Shown: positions 1-6,251 of the stretch, piece after piece
Numbering within the stretch: the stretch's first letter is position 1
Layout: each line of letters begins with the position of its first letter
Assembly: GCA_022449325.1 (NCBI GenBank)
Contig: JAKUSK010000036.1
Location: forward strand, 1 to 7,953
Reading direction: 5' to 3'
DNA: 7,953 nt
Origin: Nitrososphaerales archaeon
GTDB taxonomy: Archaea; Thermoproteota; Nitrososphaeria; Nitrososphaerales; UBA57
Translations under genes and position numbers: made by a program
Notes under the pieces: model-generated
Told to the model about the DNA's origin: nothing
The model's database searches: none
The model's input: only the letters and a program-made list of their open reading frames with translations

Positions 1-1299
1 CATTTGTTGGTCCAATACTAACATTATTTCTTGTGCTCTTCCCACTGCTGGACTTGGAATCAATACTTTTCCTCCTTTTTCAAGAGTCGAATTGATTGAA
101 TTTACTAGGTTTGATTCCATTTGTTCTCTTGAAGGCATCATATCGGCTTTTCCACCATATGTACTTTCCATAATTAATGTCTCTACTCTCGGATAATTCC
201 AAATTGTCTCATCAAAAAGTTTCGTTTTTGCAAATTTGAAATCTCCAGTATATAGAATGTTGTGTAATCCTTCTCCTATATGTAAATGACAAGTTGCAGA
301 ACCTAGTATATGACCTGCATTATTTAATACTAATTTTATATCTGGGGATATGTCGGTAACTAATCCATATGGTAATGTAATTGTATGCTGTATCATTTTC
401 CTGACATCTCTTCCTTCGTATAATACTTGTGATCCTTCATGTGAGTTGATTTTTACATAATCATTATGCAATAATGCCATCAATGACAATGTTGGTTCTG
501 TACAATATACCGGTCCTCGATAACCATATTTGAATAATACAGGTAAATATCCTGAATGATCTAAATGTGCATGAGATATTACAACTGCATCTAAATCATC
601 CATATCAAAATCTGCCCAATCCAGTCTTGGATATGAATCCCATGTATTTCTTGCATTTGGTAGTATGCCACAATCAAGCAATATTTTACTTTCTGGAGTA
701 GTTAGCAACATACAAGATCTTCCAACCTGATTAAATCCTCCTAAACTCTTTAGCGTAACATTCGACGCTTTCGATAATTTTGGTCTGAATATTTCTTCTC
801 CTATCTGTCTATAAAATTCACTTCTACTTTCTGATTCTGCTTGTTTTACATAATATATTGTTTTGATACTAGTAGATGGTAAATCTGATCCTTTTTTAAC
901 AACAATTTTCCAACCAATACTTGCAGATAACTTGTGTAAATCCACTTTGGAATTATTTGTTAATTTTTGAGGTTCCAAAACTTCAATTATTACTTCTCCA
1001 AGTGCATCGTCATAATATATATTACCTAATCCTACTTCTTCATCTATCGAGTTTTTTAATATCTCAGAAGCTTCATTCTCTTTTTTTCTAATTGATTTAT
1101 CGGTTCTTATTACTAATCTTCTTTTTACCGTATTTACAATATCTGAAATTATGTAATTATTCGTTGTTAAAAATTCATAATTCTTGGTATATATTGCAAT
1201 TCTTGGACCTTCATATTCAATTCGAGTAATTTCTGCTTCAGCTGGTAATGATTTTAATATTGTCGTCATTAATTCTTGTGACTTACTCATCACTGCCAT
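1..1299 (-). CDS. aCPSF1/FttA-type KH, metallo-beta-lactamase, beta-CASP ribonuclease (3' end cut by window edge)
   Basis: The archaeal CPSF73-like RNase cleaves RNA 3' ends and drives transcription termination in the cytoplasm. The first 433 codons are visible; the family is usually about 630-650 residues, so the distal beta-CASP and C-terminal part lie outside the window. Residues 1-150 are the KH region, including the family signature RIEYEGPRIAIYTK near 26-39. The metallo-beta-lactamase core starts near 185. It has the zinc-binding HAHLDH (H243, H245, D247, H248), the GHILGS histidine H330 and the TGDFKF aspartate D353. LIMESTYGG with E378 opens the beta-CASP domain, followed by VGRAQE near 419-424. 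The start at 1299 follows the proteasome stop by one base; an in-frame ATG at 1290 is the alternative, and neither has a strong Shine-Dalgarno. The second KH domain lacks an obvious GxxG loop. The nuclease motifs seen look intact. Pairing with a proteasome beta gene is known in other archaea. Confidence 0.95.
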   Translation of the reverse strand, partial: MAVMSKSQELMTTILKSLPAEAEITRIEYEGPRIAIYTKNYEFLTTNNYIISDIVNTVKRRLVIRTDKSIRKKENEASEILKNSIDEEVGLGNIYYDDALGEVIIEVLEPQKLTNNSKVDLHKLSASIGWKIVVKKGSDLPSTSIKTIYYVKQAESESRSEFYRQIGEEIFRPKLSKASNVTLKSLGGFNQVGRSCMLLTTPESKILLDCGILPNARNTWDSYPRLDWADFDMDDLDAVVISHAHLDHSGYLPVLFKYGYRGPVYCTEPTLSLMALLHNDYVKINSHEGSQVLYEGRDVRKMIQHTITLPYGLVTDISPDIKLVLNNAGHILGSATCHLHIGEGLHNILYTGDFKFAKTKLFDETIWNYPRVETLIMESTYGGKADMMPSREQMESNLVNSINSTLEKGGKVLIPSPAVGRAQEIMLVLDQQM

Positions 1300-1300
1300 T

Positions 1301-1972
1301 TCAAAGTCTTCCAGAAAGCTCTTTTAAAATTTCTTGTTTCTCTTCTAATGAATATTCTTTTAGAATGTCTTTTTTAATTGTAACAATGTTCAGTCCGTCT
1401 CCAGTTCCAGAATTTCTTAAAATAGCTCCATAAACTGCTTTTACTGCTATCGGCATTGCCTCTTCAACCGTTAAATCTTTCTTAAATTCACTTTCTAATA
1501 TACCGTAAGCAACTGGAGAACCACTTCCCGTTGAATAATATTCTTCTTTTGTTAGTGTTCCAAACATATCGATATTGTATAATTGAGGTCCATCGTGATC
1601 TATTCCTCCAACTAAAATATCTGCATATAATAGAGAGAATTTTTGATGAAGTGTTGAATAGAATAAATTAGATGTTAATCTTCCTACCGAAGATATTGGA
1701 AGATTCTCCGATTTTTCTAGTTTATACATTTTTGCTTGATACTTTAATTGATCTATTGCAAATTGTGCATCAGCTACTCCTCCTGCAATTGTTACTGCAC
1801 AATGATTATCAATTACGGCAATTTTATTTACTGTTCTACTTGCAATATAATATCCCATTGATGCACGTGTATCTGTAGTTAAAACAATCCCATCACTACA
1901 AACTAAACCTACGGTGGTTGTACCATGAACTTGATTCTTTATCTCATTTTCTTTAAACAATAGAATATTCAC
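1301..1972 (-). CDS. psmB: 20S proteasome beta subunit, catalytic type
   Basis: This is the peptidase subunit of the archaeal 20S proteasome, which assembles as four stacked heptameric rings in the cytoplasm. A 17-residue propeptide ends in HG and is followed by TTTVG, so the mature N-terminal nucleophile is Thr18. The catalytic partners are Asp34 in TDTRA (mature Asp17) and Lys50 in VNKIAV (mature Lys33). The GSG motif near residues 149-151 (TGSGSP) supplies the conserved serine. The length of 223 residues is usual for the family. One oddity is RNSGTGDG near 186-193, where most family members have RDxxSGD, so the position equivalent to Asp166 appears to be Asn. No ATG is available at the right place; I chose GTG at 1972, and TTG at 1975 is the in-frame alternative. 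No Shine-Dalgarno is visible, so the mRNA is probably leaderless or nearly so. It is followed directly by the aCPSF1 gene, probably in one transcript. Confidence 0.95.
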   Translation of the reverse strand: MNILLFKENEIKNQVHGTTTVGLVCSDGIVLTTDTRASMGYYIASRTVNKIAVIDNHCAVTIAGGVADAQFAIDQLKYQAKMYKLEKSENLPISSVGRLTSNLFYSTLHQKFSLLYADILVGGIDHDGPQLYNIDMFGTLTKEEYYSTGSGSPVAYGILESEFKKDLTVEEAMPIAVKAVYGAILRNSGTGDGLNIVTIKKDILKEYSLEEKQEILKELSGRL

Positions 1973-2009
1973 CAAAAAAATTGGATTATTATAACATTGT
2001 AAATTCGAG

Positions 2010-2018
2010 TAAATAAAT
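2010..2018 (-). promoter_or_regulatory. candidate TATA box for the proteasome/aCPSF1 unit
   Basis: On the minus strand this reads ATTTATTTA. Its centre lies about 42 bases upstream of the GTG start, which would predict a start near 1988 and a short leader. A weaker TTTACAAT-like stretch near 1996-2003 would instead fit a fully leaderless mRNA. The choice between them is uncertain. Confidence 0.25.
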
Positions 2019-2028
2019 CTTATTAATC

Positions 2029-2037
2029 TTTATATTA
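2029..2037 (+). promoter_or_regulatory. candidate TATA box for the rightward operon
   Basis: TTTATATTA resembles the archaeal box A consensus. With the usual spacing of about 25 bases, transcription would start near 2058, leaving a leader of about 60 bases. That fits with the first gene having a Shine-Dalgarno sequence. The assignment is by pattern only; other AT-rich stretches nearby could serve. Confidence 0.35.
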
Positions 2038-2107
2038 ATGATTGGTCCGGTAACCATATCTCTATATTCCTAAATGCTTACATACTAGAATTGGCTATTC
2101 GTCTAAA

Positions 2108-2113
2108 GGGGAG
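2108..2113 (+). promoter_or_regulatory. Shine-Dalgarno deciding a TTG start
   Basis: GGGGAG lies six bases before the TTG at 2120. It supports that codon as the start of the first gene of the rightward operon. No ATG or GTG sits closer to this site. Confidence 0.6.
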
Positions 2114-2119
2114 ATATAT

Positions 2120-2893
2120 TTGAGTTCATCAGTAAATTCTATTTTACTTCAAGTAGTACTAATTTCTATTGCAATTGCTACTAGTTCATTTGTTGTGATA
2201 AATTATCCTGAACCAAAACCTCCTGAGCCAGATTTACTTCCTATGCATTCTATAACGATTGAAACATGGACTAATGACAAAAATATCGACGAAGCATTTA
2301 CTACAACTTCTACACCTGGAATTAATATTGTCTTCTATTTTTGGAATGATGTAGGTGCAACTGATTCAATAGCTGTTACTGGAACAACAAACGGCACTGG
2401 AATGGTAACCGTTCTTTTGGAAGAGGGTACTTATGATATGAAAGTAGGAGAGTGGTCTACAGAAACATTAGATATATTTGAAAATATTACAATCGTTGTT
2501 CATCGTTATGATTATGAAATAATTCCTGATTCTATAGATATTAATGCTTTATCTGCAGACTGGCAAGTTACTTCTGACGATATAATTTTTGTAAAGTATA
2601 GCAGTACGTTTGAGTTTGAAGTAAATCTTGATTCAATCAAAATGTCTGGACTTGAACTAGATAGTATTGCTTGTGAACTTACAGATGATGCCGAAGATGC
2701 AGTTCCTGTTGGCGGAGCTGATCTATATGCTGCCGACGCTAATTGTGAATTGGACGAACCATTGTTTCCGTTTGCTTCTTGGTCTGATGGTTTTCGTATA
2801 CCTGCAGGTATAACAATTCCTTGGTCGGTTGCCAAAACAAACCCTGAAGTCGTTCTAAATATTTCTTATGTGGAGATGAGTGTTGATGAGTGA
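2120..2893 (+). CDS. membrane-anchored extracytoplasmic beta-rich protein of unknown family
   Basis: I do not recognise the family. The 257-residue protein has one N-terminal hydrophobic segment (about residues 8-28), then a proline-rich spacer (PEPKPPEP, 30-37), and no further membrane segment. It is therefore probably anchored with its body outside the cell. Residues 68-128 alternate hydrophobic and polar residues around NGTGMVTVLLEEGTYDMKVG, which resembles a transthyretin/carboxypeptidase-regulatory-like beta-sandwich; this is only an impression. The rest is acidic. C185 and C209 could form a disulfide, and N91-G-T, N122-I-T and N246-I-S are possible N-glycosylation sites. The TTG start is backed by a good Shine-Dalgarno. 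The gene leads the operon and overlaps the next gene by a few bases, so its product is a likely client or structural partner of the MoxR/DUF58 machinery. Confidence 0.75.
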   Translation: MSSSVNSILLQVVLISIAIATSSFVVINYPEPKPPEPDLLPMHSITIETWTNDKNIDEAFTTTSTPGINIVFYFWNDVGATDSIAVTGTTNGTGMVTVLLEEGTYDMKVGEWSTETLDIFENITIVVHRYDYEIIPDSIDINALSADWQVTSDDIIFVKYSSTFEFEVNLDSIKMSGLELDSIACELTDDAEDAVPVGGADLYAADANCELDEPLFPFASWSDGFRIPAGITIPWSVAKTNPEVVLNISYVEMSVDE

Positions 2894-3314
2894 TCCGTTT
2901 ACTGACCTAATTATTACCTTGAGACCATTCAACACTGTTCTTGCATCTGGATTATTCATTGTATTACTTTCTGAATTTCTTCTATTTCGTAATAATATAG
3001 TAAGACAAAAACTTGTCAAACAAAAAATTGAGTTTACTAAGAAATACGACGAAAAATTCCTAAAGTTATACAAAACTTTGAAAGTATCTGCATTTACATC
3101 GGGTTTAGATCAAAGAGATTCATACACTATAAGAGAATTAGTTGAATTTTTAGTTTCTAAGAATCCTGCTGACACTGAAATTCTTAATTCTGTTCTTTCT
3201 TCCATGGAAAAATACGCATATGGCGGTCAACAAATAGATAAATCAGGTTATAATTTAATATCTAAGTGGATGTCATCACAAAAAACTTCTAGTTTATCGA
3301 GGGCAAGAATATGA
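2886..3314 (+). CDS. single-pass membrane protein with DUF4129-like cytoplasmic tail
   Basis: This 142-residue protein has one transmembrane segment (about 16-34) followed by a strongly basic stretch (FRNNIVRQKLVKQK), so the C-terminal part should face the cytoplasm. Residues 66-131 resemble DUF4129: a Thr-x-Arg-Glu-Leu segment (81-85), a helix, then EKYAYGG (108-114). In TgpA-like transglutaminases a helix plus DUF4129 forms the C-terminal end; here the same arrangement stands alone. The similarity is judged by eye. I chose ATG at 2886, with GGAG at 2872-2875 ten bases upstream. In-frame GTG at 2880 and TTG at 2883 are possible and would add two or one residues. The start overlaps the upstream stop by eight bases, and its own stop overlaps the first MoxR start as ATGA, suggesting translational coupling. 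It may dock the AAA+ ATPases at the membrane. Confidence 0.8.
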   Translation: MSDPFTDLIITLRPFNTVLASGLFIVLLSEFLLFRNNIVRQKLVKQKIEFTKKYDEKFLKLYKTLKVSAFTSGLDQRDSYTIRELVEFLVSKNPADTEILNSVLSSMEKYAYGGQQIDKSGYNLISKWMSSQKTSSLSRARI

Positions 3315-4282
3315 TTACTGAAATTAAAGATATATCTGACGTTCAAAACGCTGTTACAGCCCTAGAATCTGAAATTTCTAAATACGTTGTAGGTTGGCCT
3401 AATGTTATCAAATTCTTGGCAATTGGTGCATTTACTGGAGGTCATATATTGATTGAAGGAGTTCCTGGCACTGCAAAAACTTATCTTGCAAAAATATTCT
3501 CTGATACTATTAATCTCTCATTTCGAAGAATTCAATCCACTCCTGATTTAATGCCTTCTGATATCACTGGTTCTCATATATTTAATGTTAAAACCCTTGA
3601 ATTTGATTTTCATGCAGGACCAATTTTTTCCAATATTGTCTTAGTTGACGAAATTAATCGAGCTCCACCAAAAACTCAGTCTGCATTATTAGAAGTTATG
3701 CAAGAAGCTCAAGTAACTATTGATGGTGATACTACTGCACTTGAACAACCCTTTATGATTATTGCGACAAAGAATCCAATTGAATTTGCTGGTACTTTTC
3801 CATTACCTCCTGCACAATTAGATAGATTCATGGCTCGTTTGATAATGAATTATCCTTCTAAGGAAGCTTGGATTGATATACTTGAAAAGAAAAATGAACG
3901 TGGTGAAAAAGTCGAAGTCGAACAAGTTATAGATGCATCCTCAGTTATTTCTGCAAAGAAATTAATTCACGATCAAGTAAGCGTTCCTGATGATGTCTTA
4001 AGTTTTATTTCTGGTTTATGTAACTCTACTCGAAATACTGCACGTGTAATGCTTGGCGCTAGTCCTACAGCGGCAGTATCACTTCTTAATGCATCAAGAG
4101 GACACGCTGCTATAATTCGAGGAAGTGATAATGTAACTATTGAAGATGTAAAAGCCGTTGCATTTGACGTTCTCAATCATCGATTGATTGTTCGTGATCT
4201 CGAGGAAGGACAAGATACTAAAGATTATGGAATAAGTAAAATCAATGAACTTCTTCAAGCAACTATGGAGTCTATTCAGTGA
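3311..4282 (+). CDS. MoxR-type AAA+ ATPase, first of three
   Basis: MoxR proteins are ring-forming AAA+ ATPases thought to act as chaperones in assembly or activation of protein complexes, often with DUF58 and VWA partners. At 323 residues this is the usual family length. Visible motifs are Walker A GVPGTAKT (50-57), Walker B VLVDE with D113 and E114 followed by INRAPPKTQ, sensor-1 ATKNP with N155, and AQLDRF near 168-173 with the likely arginine-finger region. The lid domain has GASPTAA (249-255), with Thr253 where the sensor-2 Arg of GASPRA is expected. The lid-coding region is almost identical in DNA to that of the next gene. The ATG at 3311 overlaps the upstream stop as ATGA, and GAGGG at 3299-3303 gives a plausible ribosome site. 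ATP binding looks intact, but hydrolysis or its coupling may be altered. Confidence 0.93.
   Translation: MITEIKDISDVQNAVTALESEISKYVVGWPNVIKFLAIGAFTGGHILIEGVPGTAKTYLAKIFSDTINLSFRRIQSTPDLMPSDITGSHIFNVKTLEFDFHAGPIFSNIVLVDEINRAPPKTQSALLEVMQEAQVTIDGDTTALEQPFMIIATKNPIEFAGTFPLPPAQLDRFMARLIMNYPSKEAWIDILEKKNERGEKVEVEQVIDASSVISAKKLIHDQVSVPDDVLSFISGLCNSTRNTARVMLGASPTAAVSLLNASRGHAAIIRGSDNVTIEDVKAVAFDVLNHRLIVRDLEEGQDTKDYGISKINELLQATMESIQ
4053..4185. repeat. direct repeat copy 1 in the MoxR lid region (gene-conversion tract)
   Basis: This 133-base stretch matches 5024-5156 in the next MoxR gene with a single difference, G at 4072 versus A at 5043, at a synonymous third codon position. The last 113 bases are identical without interruption. 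It encodes a 44-residue block from GASPT to NHRL that is identical in both proteins. Confidence 0.9.
4267..4270 (+). promoter_or_regulatory. Shine-Dalgarno deciding the GTG start of the second MoxR gene
   Basis: GGAG ends eight bases before the GTG at 4279. The in-frame ATG at 4288 would be 17 bases away, too far for normal spacing, so the GTG that overlaps the upstream stop is preferred. Confidence 0.5.
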
Positions 4283-5259
4283 TTAATATGTCCGATTCCG
4301 TCACTTCACTTTCAGACATCACGAAATTATCTAGTGATATTCGTTCTGAAGTCAATAAATCAATAGTTGGACTTTCTCGTCATATAGATACTCTTACTCT
4401 TTCTTTATTGACTGGCGGACATGTTTTACTCGAAGGTATGCCTGGAACTGCAAAAACATTTTTGGCAGTCTCTTTTACTAACGCCTTATCTTTAGGTTCA
4501 AATCGTATTCAATCCACTCCTGATATGATGCCTGGTGATGTTACAGGTACTCGAATTTATAATCCTAAAACCCTTGAATTCGATTTTCACGCAGGCCCAA
4601 TCTTTGCTAATATGGTAATTGTTGATGAAGTTAATCGAGCTCCACCTCGAACTCAGGCTGCTTTTCTTGAAGCTATGCAAGAGGGTCAGGTAACCGTTGA
4701 CGGAGAAACCTCTATACTTGATCAACCATTTATGGTTATTGCAACTAAAAATCCTCTTGAATACGAGGGGACTTTTCCTCTTTCACCAACTCAATTGGAT
4801 CGTTTTATGTTCCGAATTAATCTTGACTATCCATCTATTGAAGACGAAGTAGAGATTCTTCGAAATAAAACAAAATCCTTGTCTTCTTCTGATAATGTAA
4901 TATCTAAAGAACAGATTATCTCCTCGAGAAAGTTCTTGATTGATAATATGTCTATTGATGATAATGTCTCAGACTATATTTCTACCCTTGTTCAATCTAC
5001 TAGATCTAAAGAAGGAGTAATAATTGGCGCTAGTCCTACAGCAGCAGTATCACTTCTTAATGCATCAAGAGGACACGCTGCTATAATTCGAGGAAGTGAT
5101 AATGTAACTATTGAAGATGTAAAAGCCGTTGCATTTGACGTTCTCAATCATCGATTACTGATTAAACAATCTGATATCTCTGATTCTAGAGCCGATGACG
5201 AACCCCGTATTTCTGCAGAATCAATTATTACTGAAATAATTGAAGCAGGAGGTAAATAA
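4279..5259 (+). CDS. MoxR-type AAA+ ATPase, second of three
   Basis: This 326-residue MoxR paralogue is closest to the preceding one. Motifs are Walker A GMPGTAKT (53-60), Walker B VIVDE with D116 and E117 followed by VNRAPPRTQ, sensor-1 ATKNP with N158, and TQLDRF (171-176). GASPTAA has Thr254 at the sensor-2 Arg position, as in the first copy. The GTG start overlaps the upstream stop by four bases (GTGA); ATG at 4288 is the alternative and would remove three residues. Outside the lid, the two genes differ at many synonymous and amino-acid positions, so this is not a simple recent duplication. The pair probably works together, possibly in one mixed ring. The region around residues 184-240, between the core and the lid, is the most divergent part. 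Confidence 0.93.
   Translation: MINMSDSVTSLSDITKLSSDIRSEVNKSIVGLSRHIDTLTLSLLTGGHVLLEGMPGTAKTFLAVSFTNALSLGSNRIQSTPDMMPGDVTGTRIYNPKTLEFDFHAGPIFANMVIVDEVNRAPPRTQAAFLEAMQEGQVTVDGETSILDQPFMVIATKNPLEYEGTFPLSPTQLDRFMFRINLDYPSIEDEVEILRNKTKSLSSSDNVISKEQIISSRKFLIDNMSIDDNVSDYISTLVQSTRSKEGVIIGASPTAAVSLLNASRGHAAIIRGSDNVTIEDVKAVAFDVLNHRLLIKQSDISDSRADDEPRISAESIITEIIEAGGK
5024..5156. repeat. direct repeat copy 2 in the MoxR lid region (gene-conversion tract)
   Basis: This is the second copy of the 133-base near-identical tract, 971 bases downstream of the first. The third MoxR gene has the homologous segment near 5995-6127, but with many synonymous and amino-acid differences. The homogenisation is therefore specific to copies one and two. 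Confidence 0.9.
5247..5253 (+). promoter_or_regulatory. strong Shine-Dalgarno of the third MoxR gene
   Basis: AGGAGGT is a full match to the anti-Shine-Dalgarno and lies eight bases before ATG 5262. It is located in the last codons of the second MoxR gene. It is the best ribosome site in the window and may give the third ATPase higher expression than the other two. Confidence 0.75.
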
Positions 5260-5261
5260 TT

Positions 5262-6245
5262 ATGATTGATTCCTTGAAATCGACTGATGATATAAAAAAT
5301 CTTAGAGATTCTCTTAAATCTGAAATTGGTAACAATGTAGTAGGATTAGATAAGATTATAGATTCATTGGTAATCTCAATCCTTGTCGGTGGACATGTTC
5401 TTATCGAAGGTTTTCCTGGAACTGGAAAAACTCTTATTGCTAATCTGTTTAGTAAATCCATAGAATCTACTGCTAACAGAATTCAATCCACTTCTGATTT
5501 AATGCCTTCTGATATCACTGGTACTCGAATTTATAATCCTAAAGAAAGAGAATTTGAATTCCGTTCTGGTCCAATATTTTCGAACTTTGTAATTGTAGAT
5601 GAAATTAATCGTGCTCCTCCTAAATCACAATCTGCCTTACTTGAATGTATGCAAGAACGACAAGTTAGTGTGGAAGGAATGACTCGAAAAATGGACGAGC
5701 CATTTATGGTTTTAGCTACTAAAAATTCTATTGAACTTGAAGGAACTTACCCTTTACCTGAAGCGCAATTAGATAGATTCTTGTTTCGATTAATTATTGA
5801 TTATCCTGATCAGGCTAGTGAATCTGAAATAATTAAAAGAAGGATTGGCAGTTCTCCAGAAATTGCTCCTGTTGTCTCCAAAAAAGCAATTCTTGAAGGT
5901 AAAAATATGATACATTCTGGAATTAACGCTGAGAAAAATGTCTTAGAATACGTCTCTTCATTAGTTCAAAATACTGCTAATATTCCTAAAGTTACACTTG
6001 GAGCTAGTCCACGTGCATCGGTTGCTTTACTATATGCTGCTAAAGGCTTTGCCGCTGTTACAGAAGGACGTTCATACGTCATACCTGACGATGTAAAAGC
6101 TGTTGCATTTGATGTTCTTAATCATCGATTAATCTTACAACAAAATGCACTTCTTGATCTAGATGACAGTGACAGTAATTCTGCCACTGAATATCTTAGA
6201 AAGATTGTCAAAGATTGTATTGATGAAGTAGTTGTACCAGTTTGA
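5262..6245 (+). CDS. MoxR-type AAA+ ATPase, third of three, with canonical sensor 2
   Basis: This 327-residue ATPase is the most canonical of the three. Walker A is GFPGTGKT (50-57), Walker B is VIVDE with D113 and E114 followed by INRAPPKSQ, and AQLDRF lies at 168-173. GASPRAS keeps the sensor-2 arginine, R251. Sensor 1 reads ATKNS (N155, S156) where the family and both sister copies have ATKNP or ATQNP. Part of its DNA matches the first copy almost exactly (5478-5522), and the adjoining 24 bases match the second, so the gene looks mosaic. It begins two bases after the preceding stop with a perfect Shine-Dalgarno and ends six bases before the DUF58 gene. If the three form one complex, this is the best candidate for the fully active ATPase. 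Confidence 0.94.
   Translation: MIDSLKSTDDIKNLRDSLKSEIGNNVVGLDKIIDSLVISILVGGHVLIEGFPGTGKTLIANLFSKSIESTANRIQSTSDLMPSDITGTRIYNPKEREFEFRSGPIFSNFVIVDEINRAPPKSQSALLECMQERQVSVEGMTRKMDEPFMVLATKNSIELEGTYPLPEAQLDRFLFRLIIDYPDQASESEIIKRRIGSSPEIAPVVSKKAILEGKNMIHSGINAEKNVLEYVSSLVQNTANIPKVTLGASPRASVALLYAAKGFAAVTEGRSYVIPDDVKAVAFDVLNHRLILQQNALLDLDDSDSNSATEYLRKIVKDCIDEVVVPV
5478..5522. repeat. 45-base segment shared with the first MoxR gene
   Basis: This segment matches 3527-3571 at 44 of 45 bases, encoding RIQST(P/S)DLMPSDITG. From 5520 the sequence instead matches the second MoxR gene (4546-4569) over 24 identical bases. The switch in closest relative suggests small recombination patches among the paralogues, although strong protein conservation contributes. 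Confidence 0.6.
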
Positions 6246-6251
6246 TCTAAT

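Larger units (their letters stand above)
1976..2119. promoter_or_regulatory. divergent intergenic promoter region
   Basis: This AT-rich spacer of about 145 bp separates the leftward proteasome/aCPSF1 unit from the rightward MoxR unit, so it must hold both promoters. It contains TATA-like stretches on both strands. I see no convincing long inverted repeat or operator. No RNA gene or small ORF is evident here. Confidence 0.7.

Noticed and set aside
1672..1878. A plus-strand 68-codon frame within the proteasome gene
   Set aside because: Leu-rich low-complexity translation opposite a conserved gene; a shadow frame.
2048..2059. Possible operator palindrome (GGT...ACC) in the divergent promoter region
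   Set aside because: Only three bases pair on each side of a six-base centre, which is no better than chance.
2512..2835. A 107-codon minus-strand open frame opposite the first rightward gene
   Set aside because: It lies wholly within the secreted-protein gene, shows no domain or ribosome site, and has the composition of a reverse-strand shadow.
4053..5156. The direct repeats as a mobile element or CRISPR repeat
   Set aside because: Both copies are in frame within homologous domains of homologous genes. There are no terminal inverted repeats, no target duplications and only two copies.
3311..6245. Three MoxR genes as an assembly duplication
   Set aside because: Apart from the 133-base tract, the copies differ clearly at protein and synonymous level, and each has its own intact frame, start and length. 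They are genuine paralogues; only the tract itself merits a read check.
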